Source: Acanthopleuribacter pedis
Lineage (GTDB): Bacteria; Acidobacteriota; Holophagae; Acanthopleuribacterales; Acanthopleuribacteraceae
Length of the DNA: 64,000 nt
Assembly (NCBI RefSeq): GCF_017377855.1
Contig: NZ_JAFREP010000032.1
Span: forward strand, 56,467 to 120,466
Direction: 5' to 3'
In this document: piece by piece, positions 17,302 through 25,959 of the stretch
How positions within the stretch are numbered: the first letter of the stretch is position 1
How the letters are laid out: the number at the start of each line of letters is the position of its first letter
Position numbers and translations under genes: made by a program
The notes under the pieces: model-generated
Told to the model about the DNA's origin: nothing
The model's database searches: none
The model's input: the letters and a program-made list of their open reading frames with translations, nothing else

Positions 17302-18098
17302 GCGGCACCTTCCATCGATTCGCGCTGCTCAATTTGCTTGGCAAAGGCGCGCTCCAGGGTTTTTTCACCCATTTCTTGTTTCAAGGCCGCGCTGGTTCCT
17401 GCAAAACTGGAAATACCGCGGTTGATGATGACGATTTGGTCGCACAAGGTTTCCACTTCATGCAGTGAGTGGGTGGAGAAAATGATGGTTTTGTTTTGAT
17501 GCTTGCTCTCGGTCAAAAAATCGAGGAACACGGTGACCGACATAATATCGAGCCCGGTGGTGGGTTCATCGAAGATAAAAATACTGGGATCGTGAATCAA
17601 GGTGCGCACGATGTTGACCTTCTGCTTCATCCCGGTCGAAAGCTTGTCGTTGCGTTCATTCACAAATTCCTGCATCCCAAAGCGTTCAAACAGTTCATCC
17701 ATGCGGTGGTTCAACGCTTTGCCTTCCATGCCGTGCAAACGCCCGAAATACTGCACCATTTCCCGCGCGGTCAAACGTGGATAAAGCCCGGTGGTCCCCG
17801 AAAGAAAGCCAATGCGGCGGCGAATTTCGTTGGGAAACAGACTGTAGTCTTCGCCGTCGATAATGATGGAACCCTTGGTCGGGGTCAGCGCGGTAGACAA
17901 AATACGCAGCGTGGTGGTTTTGCCGGCGCCGTTGGGGCCGACCAATCCCAGAACCATGCCCTTGTCACATCTAAATGAAACGCCGCGCAGAGCGCGAAAA
18001 ATTTTCCCCTCGTCGCGTGGGTCGGAGGAATCGCGTTCCTTACTTCCCCGCTTCCCTTTGATTTTAAATACTTTCTCCAGTCCTCTGGCTTCAATCAT
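17298..18098 (-). CDS. ABC transporter ATP-binding protein, NatA-like
   Basis: A 266-aa ATPase subunit with Walker A GPNGAGKTT (near residue 54), a Q-loop region, the signature KLSTGMKQKVNIVRTLIHDP, Walker B IFIFDEPTTGLD and a switch His in IIFSTHSLHE. The LSTGMKQK variant of LSGGQ is characteristic of the NatA/DRA exporter group. A basic 20-residue insert near residues 14-28 (KGKRGSKERDSSDPRDEGK) is unusual for the family and probably forms a surface loop. Its stop overlaps the permease start by four bases, so the two are translationally coupled. Confidence 0.93.
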   Translation of the reverse strand: MIEARGLEKVFKIKGKRGSKERDSSDPRDEGKIFRALRGVSFRCDKGMVLGLVGPNGAGKTTTLRILSTALTPTKGSIIIDGEDYSLFPNEIRRRIGFLSGTTGLYPRLTAREMVQYFGRLHGMEGKALNHRMDELFERFGMQEFVNERNDKLSTGMKQKVNIVRTLIHDPSIFIFDEPTTGLDIMSVTVFLDFLTESKHQNKTIIFSTHSLHEVETLCDQIVIINRGISSFAGTSAALKQEMGEKTLERAFAKQIEQRESMEGAA

Positions 18099-19172
18099 AG
18101 AACCCTCTCTCGCTTGGTCCTCGGCATCAGTCCTGCCCCCTAGGTGCGATGCCCGTCACAACTAGGGTCGTATCCACCGGCGTCTAAAAAAATGCAACGC
18201 GGGATCGTGGTGAACAGCACGGGTCAAGGTCGATTGTTGCACCGCGCGCTTGGCGCAAATCCCTTCGTACCATTGACGAACGCGGCAAGGCGTTCGGGTG
18301 CCGAGCTTGGCCGTGTCGGCAATAATTTGGACAGGGAAAACCATCCAAGAAATCCGTCACGAAACCATCTTATCGATGGTCGGCGGATTGCCAACCGGGC
18401 TGCTCGGCCTCTGTTACGAACACTTCAGTCTGGGGCGGTACGACAATCTTACACTTCACCTGCATCAAAATGAATTTTTTCGAGAAAAACAGGTTAAACA
18501 CCTGAAAATTTAAGAGATGGAAACACTTTCCCAGGTCCAATCGCCGCCGCATTCTTCCCTTACGACGCCGTCCCGCGCTTTTTCCTAAGAAGCGCGATAA
18601 CTCGCGGTTATTTTAGCTAAACCTCTGGGCTGCAACGGTCTGTGAAAATGCTCACCGCACCCAGCGGGTGCGCTTCCGCTTTTCCCAAACCATTTCGCTC
18701 CAGATCTTTAGCCAAAATCCCTCACTCTTATCGCGCTTCTTAGGTTTTTACGCGTGTTCCCGCAAGCACTTTTCCATCCGAATCACCGATTTCAAGCATT
18801 CCTGTACCCTGGCAAAAACCTGTAGATCCGAACCCGCTCGGAACAAAAGCTTGCCGGCAACGCGGGCCGATTCATGAAATAAAGCGGTAATATGCGGCGC
18901 CGACCAGGCGGCGTCTCACACAAGCCGTACTTTGCCGGGCGCACGAACCCACAACAAAGGGGCCGGCTTTTTTGCACGAAAAGACCTTTTTACAACACAC
19001 CGGCGTGGTTCAACCAGAAGTTATCCATAAATAGCCGCTTAATCAAGCATAGACTTGAACGAGATCAAAAGTCGGGGTAAGGTGGTAAACATCTGTAAAT
19101 GGTTCATTTCCCCAACTTCTTCACGCGCGAACACGGTTTCGACGGCAACCTTTCTCACTTTGCGGAATTTCT
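18099..19172. other. Intergenic region with an inverted-repeat element
   Basis: About 1.07 kb between divergent genes and without credible coding frames. It contains the 17-bp inverted repeat pair at 18584/18744 described separately and small stems such as CGAACG...CGTTCG near 18280. No tRNA was found. The promoters of both flanking genes must lie here, but none stands out. Confidence 0.5.
18584..18744. repeat. 161-bp segment bounded by a 17-bp perfect inverted repeat
   Basis: CCTAAGAAGCGCGATAA (18584-18600) recurs as its exact reverse complement at 18728-18744. TTTTT flanks both outer ends as a direct repeat (18579-18583 and 18745-18749). The interior is non-coding. This could be a small non-autonomous transposable element or a long-range RNA/DNA hairpin. 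TTTTT is too simple to prove a target duplication. Confidence 0.6.
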
Positions 19173-20018
19173 ATGGCGTCTGCACTTTTCTCTAAAATCA
19201 AACGGCGATTGTACGACGACGCGACCTTTCTCGGTTACTGGTACGGATACCTTTCTCTGCCGCTTATCCCTTTGTTTTACGCCACTTATCATTTCTCACT
19301 GCACTGGTCGATTGTGCCGGCGGCGACGGTAGCGGCACTTCTCGCCGTTGATATCGGCCGCCGTCTTTCGCAGACCCGGTTGCTTGGACCCATCATTCGC
19401 CGTGTTGACACCGAGGAAAAACTGATCGCCCTGACCTTCGACGACGGACCCAATCCGCCCTTTACCGAGGATATTCTGGCGACCTTAAGCCGCCACGAGG
19501 CCAAAGCCACCTTTTTTATGATCGGCGAGCAGGCGGCCAAACATCCCGATACGGTCAAGGCCGTGCTTAAACAAGGCAGCCAAGTGGGTAACCACGGCTG
19601 GACCCACCGTCCTTTGCTGGGCCGGACGCCGCTGGGCGTTTCACGGGAAATCCGGCGCACCGACCATCTGCTCCAAACATTAGGCTCCTCCAAGTTGATT
19701 CCCTTCCGTGCACCCTACGCGGCCCAATTCATCTCGGTCCCTTTGGTCCTGGCCTTGATGCAAAAACCCAACGTGATGTTCGACGTGACGCCGGACGATT
19801 GGCGCGGGGAAAAAGCCAAGGTCATCGCGGACCGCGTCATCAAGCAGATTCAGCCAGGATCCATTGTGCTTTTGCACGACGGCGGCGGAGACCGCAAGCA
19901 AACGGTACTGGCGGTCAAAACCATCCTGCGCGAGTTGTCCAAGCAGGGTTACCGGTTCGTTACCACGGAGACCTTAATGGCGGTCGGCCCAACCCAAGGC
20001 GATTCGAGAAAGGATTGA
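19173..20018 (+). CDS. Membrane-anchored polysaccharide deacetylase (NodB/CE4 family)
   Basis: A 281-aa protein with an N-terminal hydrophobic region (about residues 18-60, two possible transmembrane segments) followed by a NodB-homology catalytic domain. The five CE4 motifs are visible: TFDDGPNPPF with the metal and base aspartates, the metal-binding HxxxH in GNHGWTHRPL, FRAPY, DVTPDDW and IVLLHDGGGDR. It should N-deacetylate peptidoglycan or another GlcNAc-containing polymer on the extracytoplasmic face; the substrate is unknown. The start ATG has only a weak RBS. No polysaccharide-synthesis genes are adjacent. Confidence 0.92.
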   Translation: MASALFSKIKRRLYDDATFLGYWYGYLSLPLIPLFYATYHFSLHWSIVPAATVAALLAVDIGRRLSQTRLLGPIIRRVDTEEKLIALTFDDGPNPPFTEDILATLSRHEAKATFFMIGEQAAKHPDTVKAVLKQGSQVGNHGWTHRPLLGRTPLGVSREIRRTDHLLQTLGSSKLIPFRAPYAAQFISVPLVLALMQKPNVMFDVTPDDWRGEKAKVIADRVIKQIQPGSIVLLHDGGGDRKQTVLAVKTILRELSKQGYRFVTTETLMAVGPTQGDSRKD

Positions 20019-21218
20019 GCGGCTCGCATTGACGGGCGACCTCTTCCATCGCGGAACAGGCTACGCCGCGACATGCCACGGCAATCAGCCAAAAACGGTG
20101 GGGATCGCGGCGCGCTAAAAAACCAAGACGTCCTTCAGGCCATTTTTACGGGATTCCAAAATTTCGTCGCAGACAGATTTTCCTTGAAGTAGCTTTGTAT
20201 CCAGAACCCTGCCAGGAGAAATGTGAACCGAGAAACCGAGGCTTGCCGGTACCCGGCCAAAAATCCAGCCAATGAGAAGGAATAGGGAATCGGGATGCTT
20301 GGTACATCGGGAACAGAGGAAAGCCGGCAACATTTGCCGAGAAAACGGTTTGACATTTCCAAATCAAAGCGAGCCGATTTCAGAGACACGCGGATCGAAA
20401 ACCGGGGTTTTTAGAAACGTCCACAAAGGCTGTGGAAAACTTTGTGGATAAGTGGCGGAAAACCCACCAAAAGCACTGGTACAGCAACAACTGAGACCAC
20501 CTTGCACAGAGATGAGTGCATGCAAAAAGGTTGACTTCACAGCGTTTTCAGCCTTGACAGCGCACGCTAGAGTGGATAATGCGGCTCGCGGCAAAACGGC
20601 GGAGCGTCTCAATGCGCGCTGTGAAAAAACTGTGGAAAACCGAGCAAAAGAGCGCGTGCCCAAGCCTTCGCGCGTGTCTCACAATGGATGGTGCTCCCGA
20701 GGGAACCACTCACAAAAACCTCACAAGCATTCACAGAAAACACCGTCCCTGTCCCATTAAAAAGGTCCTTTCGAGATTCGCCAAAAGCTTTCCTGAACAC
20801 CTGATTTTTCATCAAATTCAACCATCCAAGAGAACCTAGCCAGTCACGGACCTGCCTTCTGATAAAACCGCCACGCACACACATCCCCTCGTAAGCCGGC
20901 GCAAATTCACGGACATCACATTTTTCACAGCCCATCAACTATTTTTGTTTTTCGCTCCCCCCCACCGGCAATAAGGTGCGGGGACGCAAAGCATAGAACC
21001 AACAGCTTGCTCTTTTTTTTAAAGATCCGCCTTTTGTGGTCGGATTAGGTACAATGGGGACGTATCTCATCATCTAGCAACGACGTCACCCGCGCTCCCC
21101 TGCCGCTCTATCGCCGGCACGGCAGCTTGTTCGTCGTTCCGTTTTGCCCATCGGCAGCGGTGAGGGCGGCGGTTAGGCCGCTCGGCACCCGGCACGATTT
21201 CACTGGAAGAGGCCCTCA
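20019..21218. other. 1.2-kb intergenic region with DnaA-box-like sequences
   Basis: No credible gene is seen. Short open frames around 20450-20840 lack RBS and known motifs. It contains TGTGGATAA (20443-20451, the exact complement of the consensus DnaA box TTATCCACA) and two TGTGGAAAA near-matches (20431 and 20631). It also contains TTGACA (20554-20559) with GATAAT (20575-20580) at a short 15-base spacing. TACAAT near 21050 may be the -10 element of the PilZ gene. Confidence 0.45.
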
Positions 21219-21581
21219 ATGCACCACGAGAAACGCAAATTTCGCCGACTCCCCACCCGGGGTTTTATGGACTGTACGGTCGAGTTTTCACTGGACGAAC
21301 ACCGCTTCAAAGATATTCCCGTGCTCAGTATCTCCGCGGGCGGAGCCTACCTGGCCGTCGACGCCCAACAACCCCTTTTTGAAAAGGGCTCCCGTTTGTG
21401 CGGCATTCGCTTTAACGTCCCTGAGCTGAACACCATGTTCCTGGACGGCCTGATCATTCATAAAATGTCCCTCGGCGAGATCGGCGGCTGCGGGGTAGAA
21501 TTCGCGGGCACCACCGACCTGGACCGCCTTGCCATCGACACCTTTGTGGCGACCAAGCTGGCGGAATTCGGTTTGGATTAG
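21219..21581 (+). CDS. PilZ-domain protein (c-di-GMP binding)
   Basis: A 120-aa single-domain protein with both PilZ c-di-GMP-binding motifs: the N-terminal RxxxR in KRKFRRLP (residues 5-12) and the beta-strand motif SISAGGAYLAV, close to (D/N)xSxxG but with Ile in place of Asp/Asn. The remainder (RFNVPELNTMFLDGLIIHKM, then CGVEFAG) matches the PilZ barrel. Such stand-alone PilZ proteins act as second-messenger adaptors for motility, polysaccharide or adhesion. GGAAGAGG lies ahead of the ATG. The phosphofructokinase gene follows after about 130 bases. Confidence 0.88.
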   Translation: MHHEKRKFRRLPTRGFMDCTVEFSLDEHRFKDIPVLSISAGGAYLAVDAQQPLFEKGSRLCGIRFNVPELNTMFLDGLIIHKMSLGEIGGCGVEFAGTTDLDRLAIDTFVATKLAEFGLD

Positions 21582-21708
21582 GGCGTTAACCGTCCCTCCG
21601 GCCCAAGCTTCACTTTTTTCTTGCAAGCGGCCGGCACGGGTCCCAGTTAAACTAAGGCACCTTCGTCTCGCAGACTTATCTTATTCATCGTATTCAAGGA
21701 AGAAGACC

Positions 21709-23022
21709 ATGCCGTGGAAACCCAGCGATTTCCAAATCACCTCACTCGGTGAAGCGCGCTACAACGCCGCCGATTTTGAAAGCATCCGCAACGTCACCTC
21801 CGACACCTTGTTCGTCAATGACCGCGAACGGGTCCCCCACCAAGTGGTGTTCCAGGAGGGTGACCCCTTGGACACCTCGCGCGCCTTCGAGAAAGCCGGC
21901 CCGCGTGAGAAACTGTTTTTTAATCCCGGCGAGGTCAACGCGGCCATTGTGACCTGCGGCGGGATCTGCCCCGGTCTCAACGATGTGATTCGCGCGCTGT
22001 TCATGGAGCTTCACTACATCTACCAAGCCCGCAGTGTGTTGGGTTTCCGCTACGGCTTGCGCGGATTTGATCCGGCCTCCGGCCTCGATCCCATTGAACT
22101 CAACCACGAACGGGTCAGTGACATCCAAGCCTACGGCGGCACCATGTTGGGCACCTCACGGGGACACGTGGCCGCGGACGTGGTTGTCGACCGTCTGCAA
22201 GCACACAACATCCAAATCCTGTTCGTGATCGGCGGCGACGGCACACAACGCGCGGCCCATACGATTTGGGAAGAAGTGGCCCGACGCGGCGCCAAAATCG
22301 CCATCATCGGCGTCCCCAAAACCATCGATAACGACATTAATTATGTGTACAAGACTTTTGGTTTCGACACCGCGGTGTCCTTTGCCCGCGACGCACTCGA
22401 GGCGGCGCACATCGAAGCCAAAGGCAACCCCAAGGGCATCGGCCTGGTCAAGGTCATGGGTCGGGACTCGGGTTTTATCGCGGCCTACGCCACCCTGGCC
22501 TCGATCACGGTGAATTACACCCTCATCCCCGAAATGGACTTCCACTTGGACGGGAACCACGGCCTGCTCAACCATTTGGAAAAACGCATGGCCGACAAAA
22601 ACCACGCGGTGATCGTTGTTGCCGAGGGCGCGGGCCAACACCTTTTGCCGGAATCGGAACGAGAACGCGACGCCTCCGGCAACATCAAACACGGCGATAT
22701 CGGCGTTTACCTGAAGCAACGCATCAACCAACATTTCAAGCAAAAGGGTCTGGAAGTAAACCTCAAGTACTTTGACCCCAGCTACATGCTGCGCAGCCTT
22801 CCCGCCAATGCCCAGGACCGCATCTTTGCAGCAAACCTGGCACGATTCGCGGTCCACGCCGCCATGGCCGGCAAAACGGACATGATGATCGGCCGCCGCT
22901 TCAACCAATTCATCCACGTCCCCATCCCGATTGCGGTCGCCAACCGCAAGAAAATCACGCTCGACAGCGAATTGTGGATGGCCGTTCTCCAGGCAACCGG
23001 CCAACCCGCGAAGATGTTTTGA
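21709..23022 (+). CDS. ATP-dependent 6-phosphofructokinase, group II/plant-type
   Basis: A 437-aa phosphofructokinase (fructose-6-phosphate to fructose-1,6-bisphosphate). Its length and sequence fit the long clade shared with plants and spirochaetes. The phosphoryl-donor motif is GGDGTQ (residues 175-180). Gly at the fourth position (GGDG rather than GGDD) predicts ATP rather than pyrophosphate as donor. The catalytic loop is PKTIDND (203-209). The start is ATG 21709, preceded by AAGGAAG. A longer frame from 21529 overlaps the PilZ gene and has no RBS. Confidence 0.93.
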   Translation: MPWKPSDFQITSLGEARYNAADFESIRNVTSDTLFVNDRERVPHQVVFQEGDPLDTSRAFEKAGPREKLFFNPGEVNAAIVTCGGICPGLNDVIRALFMELHYIYQARSVLGFRYGLRGFDPASGLDPIELNHERVSDIQAYGGTMLGTSRGHVAADVVVDRLQAHNIQILFVIGGDGTQRAAHTIWEEVARRGAKIAIIGVPKTIDNDINYVYKTFGFDTAVSFARDALEAAHIEAKGNPKGIGLVKVMGRDSGFIAAYATLASITVNYTLIPEMDFHLDGNHGLLNHLEKRMADKNHAVIVVAEGAGQHLLPESERERDASGNIKHGDIGVYLKQRINQHFKQKGLEVNLKYFDPSYMLRSLPANAQDRIFAANLARFAVHAAMAGKTDMMIGRRFNQFIHVPIPIAVANRKKITLDSELWMAVLQATGQPAKMF

Positions 23023-23155
23023 GGCCGGGTGACCACGCCTCATCGCTCAGCCGGAAAACACAGGACCCTGCTGAAAGGATCCCTTCCCGCATTCCCAGCG
23101 CCAAATTGGCTTGAATCGGGTACAATAACGGCTTATTTTGCGTGGAAGGGTCTCC

Positions 23156-24313
23156 ATGAAAACCATTAGCATTCTCGGTAGCACGGGTTCCATCGGTCGC
23201 TCCACCCTTAAGGTCATCGACGCCTTCCCCGACCGATTCGACGTCGTGCTGCTCAGCGCGCACCGCTCGCGCGAAAAACTGCTCGAACAAATCCGCCATG
23301 TGCGTCCTCGCTACGCCGCCATCAGCACCCCTAACGACGCGGCCTGGCTGCGTGACCAATGCCGCGGCAGCCGCACCGAGATCTTGTGTGGCGAAGCCGA
23401 ATTGTTGGCGGCGATCCGCGAACTACGCGCCGATCTCACCGTTTCCGCCATGGTCGGCGCGGCTGGCCTGAAACCCACCATGGCCGCCATCGAAAGCGGT
23501 TCAACCATCGCCCTTGCCAACAAGGAAGCGATGGTGGTCGCGGGCGCTTTCATGAGCCAAGCCGCACGCGATTACCAAGTCGACATTTTACCGGTCGACT
23601 CGGAACACAACGCCCTGCACCAATGCCTGCGTGGCGAGAAACGAGCCGAGGTCAAACGTTTGATCCTCACCGCCTCGGGCGGCCCCTTCCGAACCTACGA
23701 AGGCGACATGAGCGCGATTCAACCGCAACAAGCCCTCAAACATCCCACCTGGGATATGGGCCGAAAAATTTCCATCGACAGCGCCACCATGATGAACAAA
23801 GGGCTGGAAGTCATCGAAGCCCATTTCTTGTTCGGTTTCGCCGCGGATGAAATCGCCATCGTCGTCCACCCCCAGTCGGTGGTGCATTCGCTTATCGAAA
23901 CGGTCGACGGTTCCTACAAGTGCCAGCTCGGCCGCACGGACATGTGCGATCCTATTCAATATGCACTCACCTGGCCGCAACGGCTGGCTTCGCCTTTCGA
24001 GACCTTCGACATCACCCGCGGCATTGATTTGCATTTTTACCCACCGGATCCGGTTAAGTTCCCCTGCATCGAATTGGCCTACCAAGCACTTCGACAGGAA
24101 GGCGCCGCACCGACGGTGCTCAACGCCGCCAACGAGGTAACGGTTCAGGCTTTTCTCGACCACCGGATACTTTTTACCGATATTCCTCGTATCAATCGCA
24201 TGTGCCTTGACCAACTAGGCACCACACGCATCACGGTCCTGGACGATTTGTTCGCCGTGGACGAGGAAACACGCCGCGTCGCCGCGCGGCAGGTTCAGGA
24301 ACAGCGTCGCTAA
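23156..24313 (+). CDS. dxr: 1-deoxy-D-xylulose 5-phosphate reductoisomerase
   Basis: Second step of the MEP isoprenoid pathway: DXP to 2-C-methyl-D-erythritol 4-phosphate with NADPH. The protein opens MKTISILGSTGSIGRSTL, the NADPH loop. The metal/substrate motif is LPVDSEHNALHQCL. Other conserved segments are LTASGGPFR, HPTWDMGRKISIDSATMMNKGLE and HPQSVVHSL. The start is ATG 23156 with GGAAGGG upstream (385 aa). A 5'-extended frame from 23138 is disfavoured. TACAAT at 23121-23126 may be the -10. rseP follows after 30 bases, the classic dxr-rseP pairing. Confidence 0.97.
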   Translation: MKTISILGSTGSIGRSTLKVIDAFPDRFDVVLLSAHRSREKLLEQIRHVRPRYAAISTPNDAAWLRDQCRGSRTEILCGEAELLAAIRELRADLTVSAMVGAAGLKPTMAAIESGSTIALANKEAMVVAGAFMSQAARDYQVDILPVDSEHNALHQCLRGEKRAEVKRLILTASGGPFRTYEGDMSAIQPQQALKHPTWDMGRKISIDSATMMNKGLEVIEAHFLFGFAADEIAIVVHPQSVVHSLIETVDGSYKCQLGRTDMCDPIQYALTWPQRLASPFETFDITRGIDLHFYPPDPVKFPCIELAYQALRQEGAAPTVLNAANEVTVQAFLDHRILFTDIPRINRMCLDQLGTTRITVLDDLFAVDEETRRVAARQVQEQRR

Positions 24314-24343
24314 ACACCACCGCGCGCCAGGGAGGCACCGACC

Positions 24344-25702
24344 TTGGGATCCATCATTCAAGAAATATTGTCCAACCGCATCATTTCGTTTTTTTTGCTG
24401 CTGGTGCCGTTGGTTGTTTTCCATGAGTTCGGCCACTTTGTGGTCGCCAAGTTAGGTGGTTTTCGCGTTTATAAGTTCGCCTTTGGATTCGGCAAAAAAC
24501 TGTTCAGTTTTGAATACGCCGGCACCGAGTACCGTTGGAACCTGATCCCCCTCGGCGGCTACGTCGACTTTATGGGCGAAGTCATCTACACCGACAAAAT
24601 CCCCGACGACGCCAAACACTTTTACAACAAACCCAAATGGTTGCGTTTCTTGGTTTTGCTAATGGGCCCTATGTTCAACATCATCCTGGCTTTTGTTCTG
24701 TATTGGATGATGTTTAGCAACCTGACGATGTACACACCCGATTACCAGAAGGCGCCCTACACCGTGGGTTACATCCAACCGAATTCCTCGGCTGAAGCGG
24801 CCGGTTTACAAGCGATGGACCAGATTACCGCGGTCGACGGCACCCCCATCGAGAGCTACCAAAAGTTTCACGAAGAATTGCTGCTCAGCCCGGGCAAAAC
24901 CATGGCCCTAACGGTCCAGCGCGGCGAAGAAACCCTGGACCTGAGCCTGGAGGTACCCGCTCACGAGGTGGAAGGTTACGGCTTGCGCGAGTTCATGCCC
25001 TACGAACGGGTGCTCATCCGTGAGGTGTTCGAAGATACCCCGGCGGCGCGCGGCGGCCTAAAAGCGGGCGACCACATCGTTGCGGCCAACGGCGAACCGG
25101 TTTTTTCGGTAGCCGTCGGTCAGTCCACGCACCTCTCCACGAAGATTGAAGGCCGCGCACCGGAGGCCAGCGAACTAAAGGTTCAACGAGGCGACGAAAT
25201 CCTAACCCTCAGCATCGCACCGGAAAAGAAAGAGGACCGCTGGTTGATCGGGGTCCGCCCGACAACGGATTATTCTTCCCGCCAACTCACGGTAATGGAA
25301 GCCTTTAGCACTTCGTTGAACCGATGCTTGGAAGACAGTATTTTGCTGTTTAAGGCGTTGCGAAAACTCACGAGCGGCGAGCTGGGGATCCGCTCTTTTA
25401 CCGGCCCGGTCGGCATCAGCCGCGTGGCCAGCGAAACCATGCGCAGCGGCATCTTTATTTTCATCGGGCTGATGGCCTTTCTCTCACTTCAACTCGGCAT
25501 CCTCAACCTGCTGCCGATCCCGGTCCTCGACGGCGGCGAAATCTTTGTGATTTTGATTGAAACGGTATCGGGCCGAGATTTCAGCCTGGAAACCAAGATG
25601 CGCATCAAGGTGGTCGGCTTCTTTTTCCTGCTGGGATTTATGGGCTTGGTGCTGTTGATGGATTTCGTTAAGGAATGGCAGTACTTCTCGTTGCCGGGAT
25701 AA
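24344..25702 (+). CDS. rseP: RIP metalloprotease RseP (site-2 protease)
   Basis: Inner-membrane zinc protease (452 aa) that cleaves membrane-embedded anti-sigma factors and remnant signal peptides. The first helix contains the zinc motif HEFGH (His27-His31) and the last helices contain the third ligand in LPIPVLDGGE (Asp396). Two PDZ domains lie between (about 130-200 and 215-300, with GLKAGDHIVAANGEPV). Four transmembrane segments are expected. The start is TTG 24344, with GGGAGG about nine bases upstream. It is co-transcribed with dxr. Confidence 0.95.
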   Translation: MGSIIQEILSNRIISFFLLLVPLVVFHEFGHFVVAKLGGFRVYKFAFGFGKKLFSFEYAGTEYRWNLIPLGGYVDFMGEVIYTDKIPDDAKHFYNKPKWLRFLVLLMGPMFNIILAFVLYWMMFSNLTMYTPDYQKAPYTVGYIQPNSSAEAAGLQAMDQITAVDGTPIESYQKFHEELLLSPGKTMALTVQRGEETLDLSLEVPAHEVEGYGLREFMPYERVLIREVFEDTPAARGGLKAGDHIVAANGEPVFSVAVGQSTHLSTKIEGRAPEASELKVQRGDEILTLSIAPEKKEDRWLIGVRPTTDYSSRQLTVMEAFSTSLNRCLEDSILLFKALRKLTSGELGIRSFTGPVGISRVASETMRSGIFIFIGLMAFLSLQLGILNLLPIPVLDGGEIFVILIETVSGRDFSLETKMRIKVVGFFFLLGFMGLVLLMDFVKEWQYFSLPG

Positions 25703-25959
25703 TGCCGGATATACCCGGTTCCGGTTTGCCATGGTGTGCCTCATTTTTTCGGTTTGCGGAATGATCGGACCCGAAAGGAACCCCAAAAGGTCCACTCCAG
25801 CGTACCTTTTGAGGTTTTTCAACTCAGATCGTGGTTTGGGATACACCGTCTCAAACGAATGAGAACCACCGCAACTTGCCCAGGCGCGTGTCACTTAACC
25901 AACCCGCCACACCCTCGGAAAAGACCCAGTCGGGTTCGTTGCGGATTTAAGCGCAAAGG

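Noticed and set aside
20452..20839. Two overlapping small frames in the DnaA-box region
   Set aside because: No RBS, unusual basic composition, no recognisable motif.
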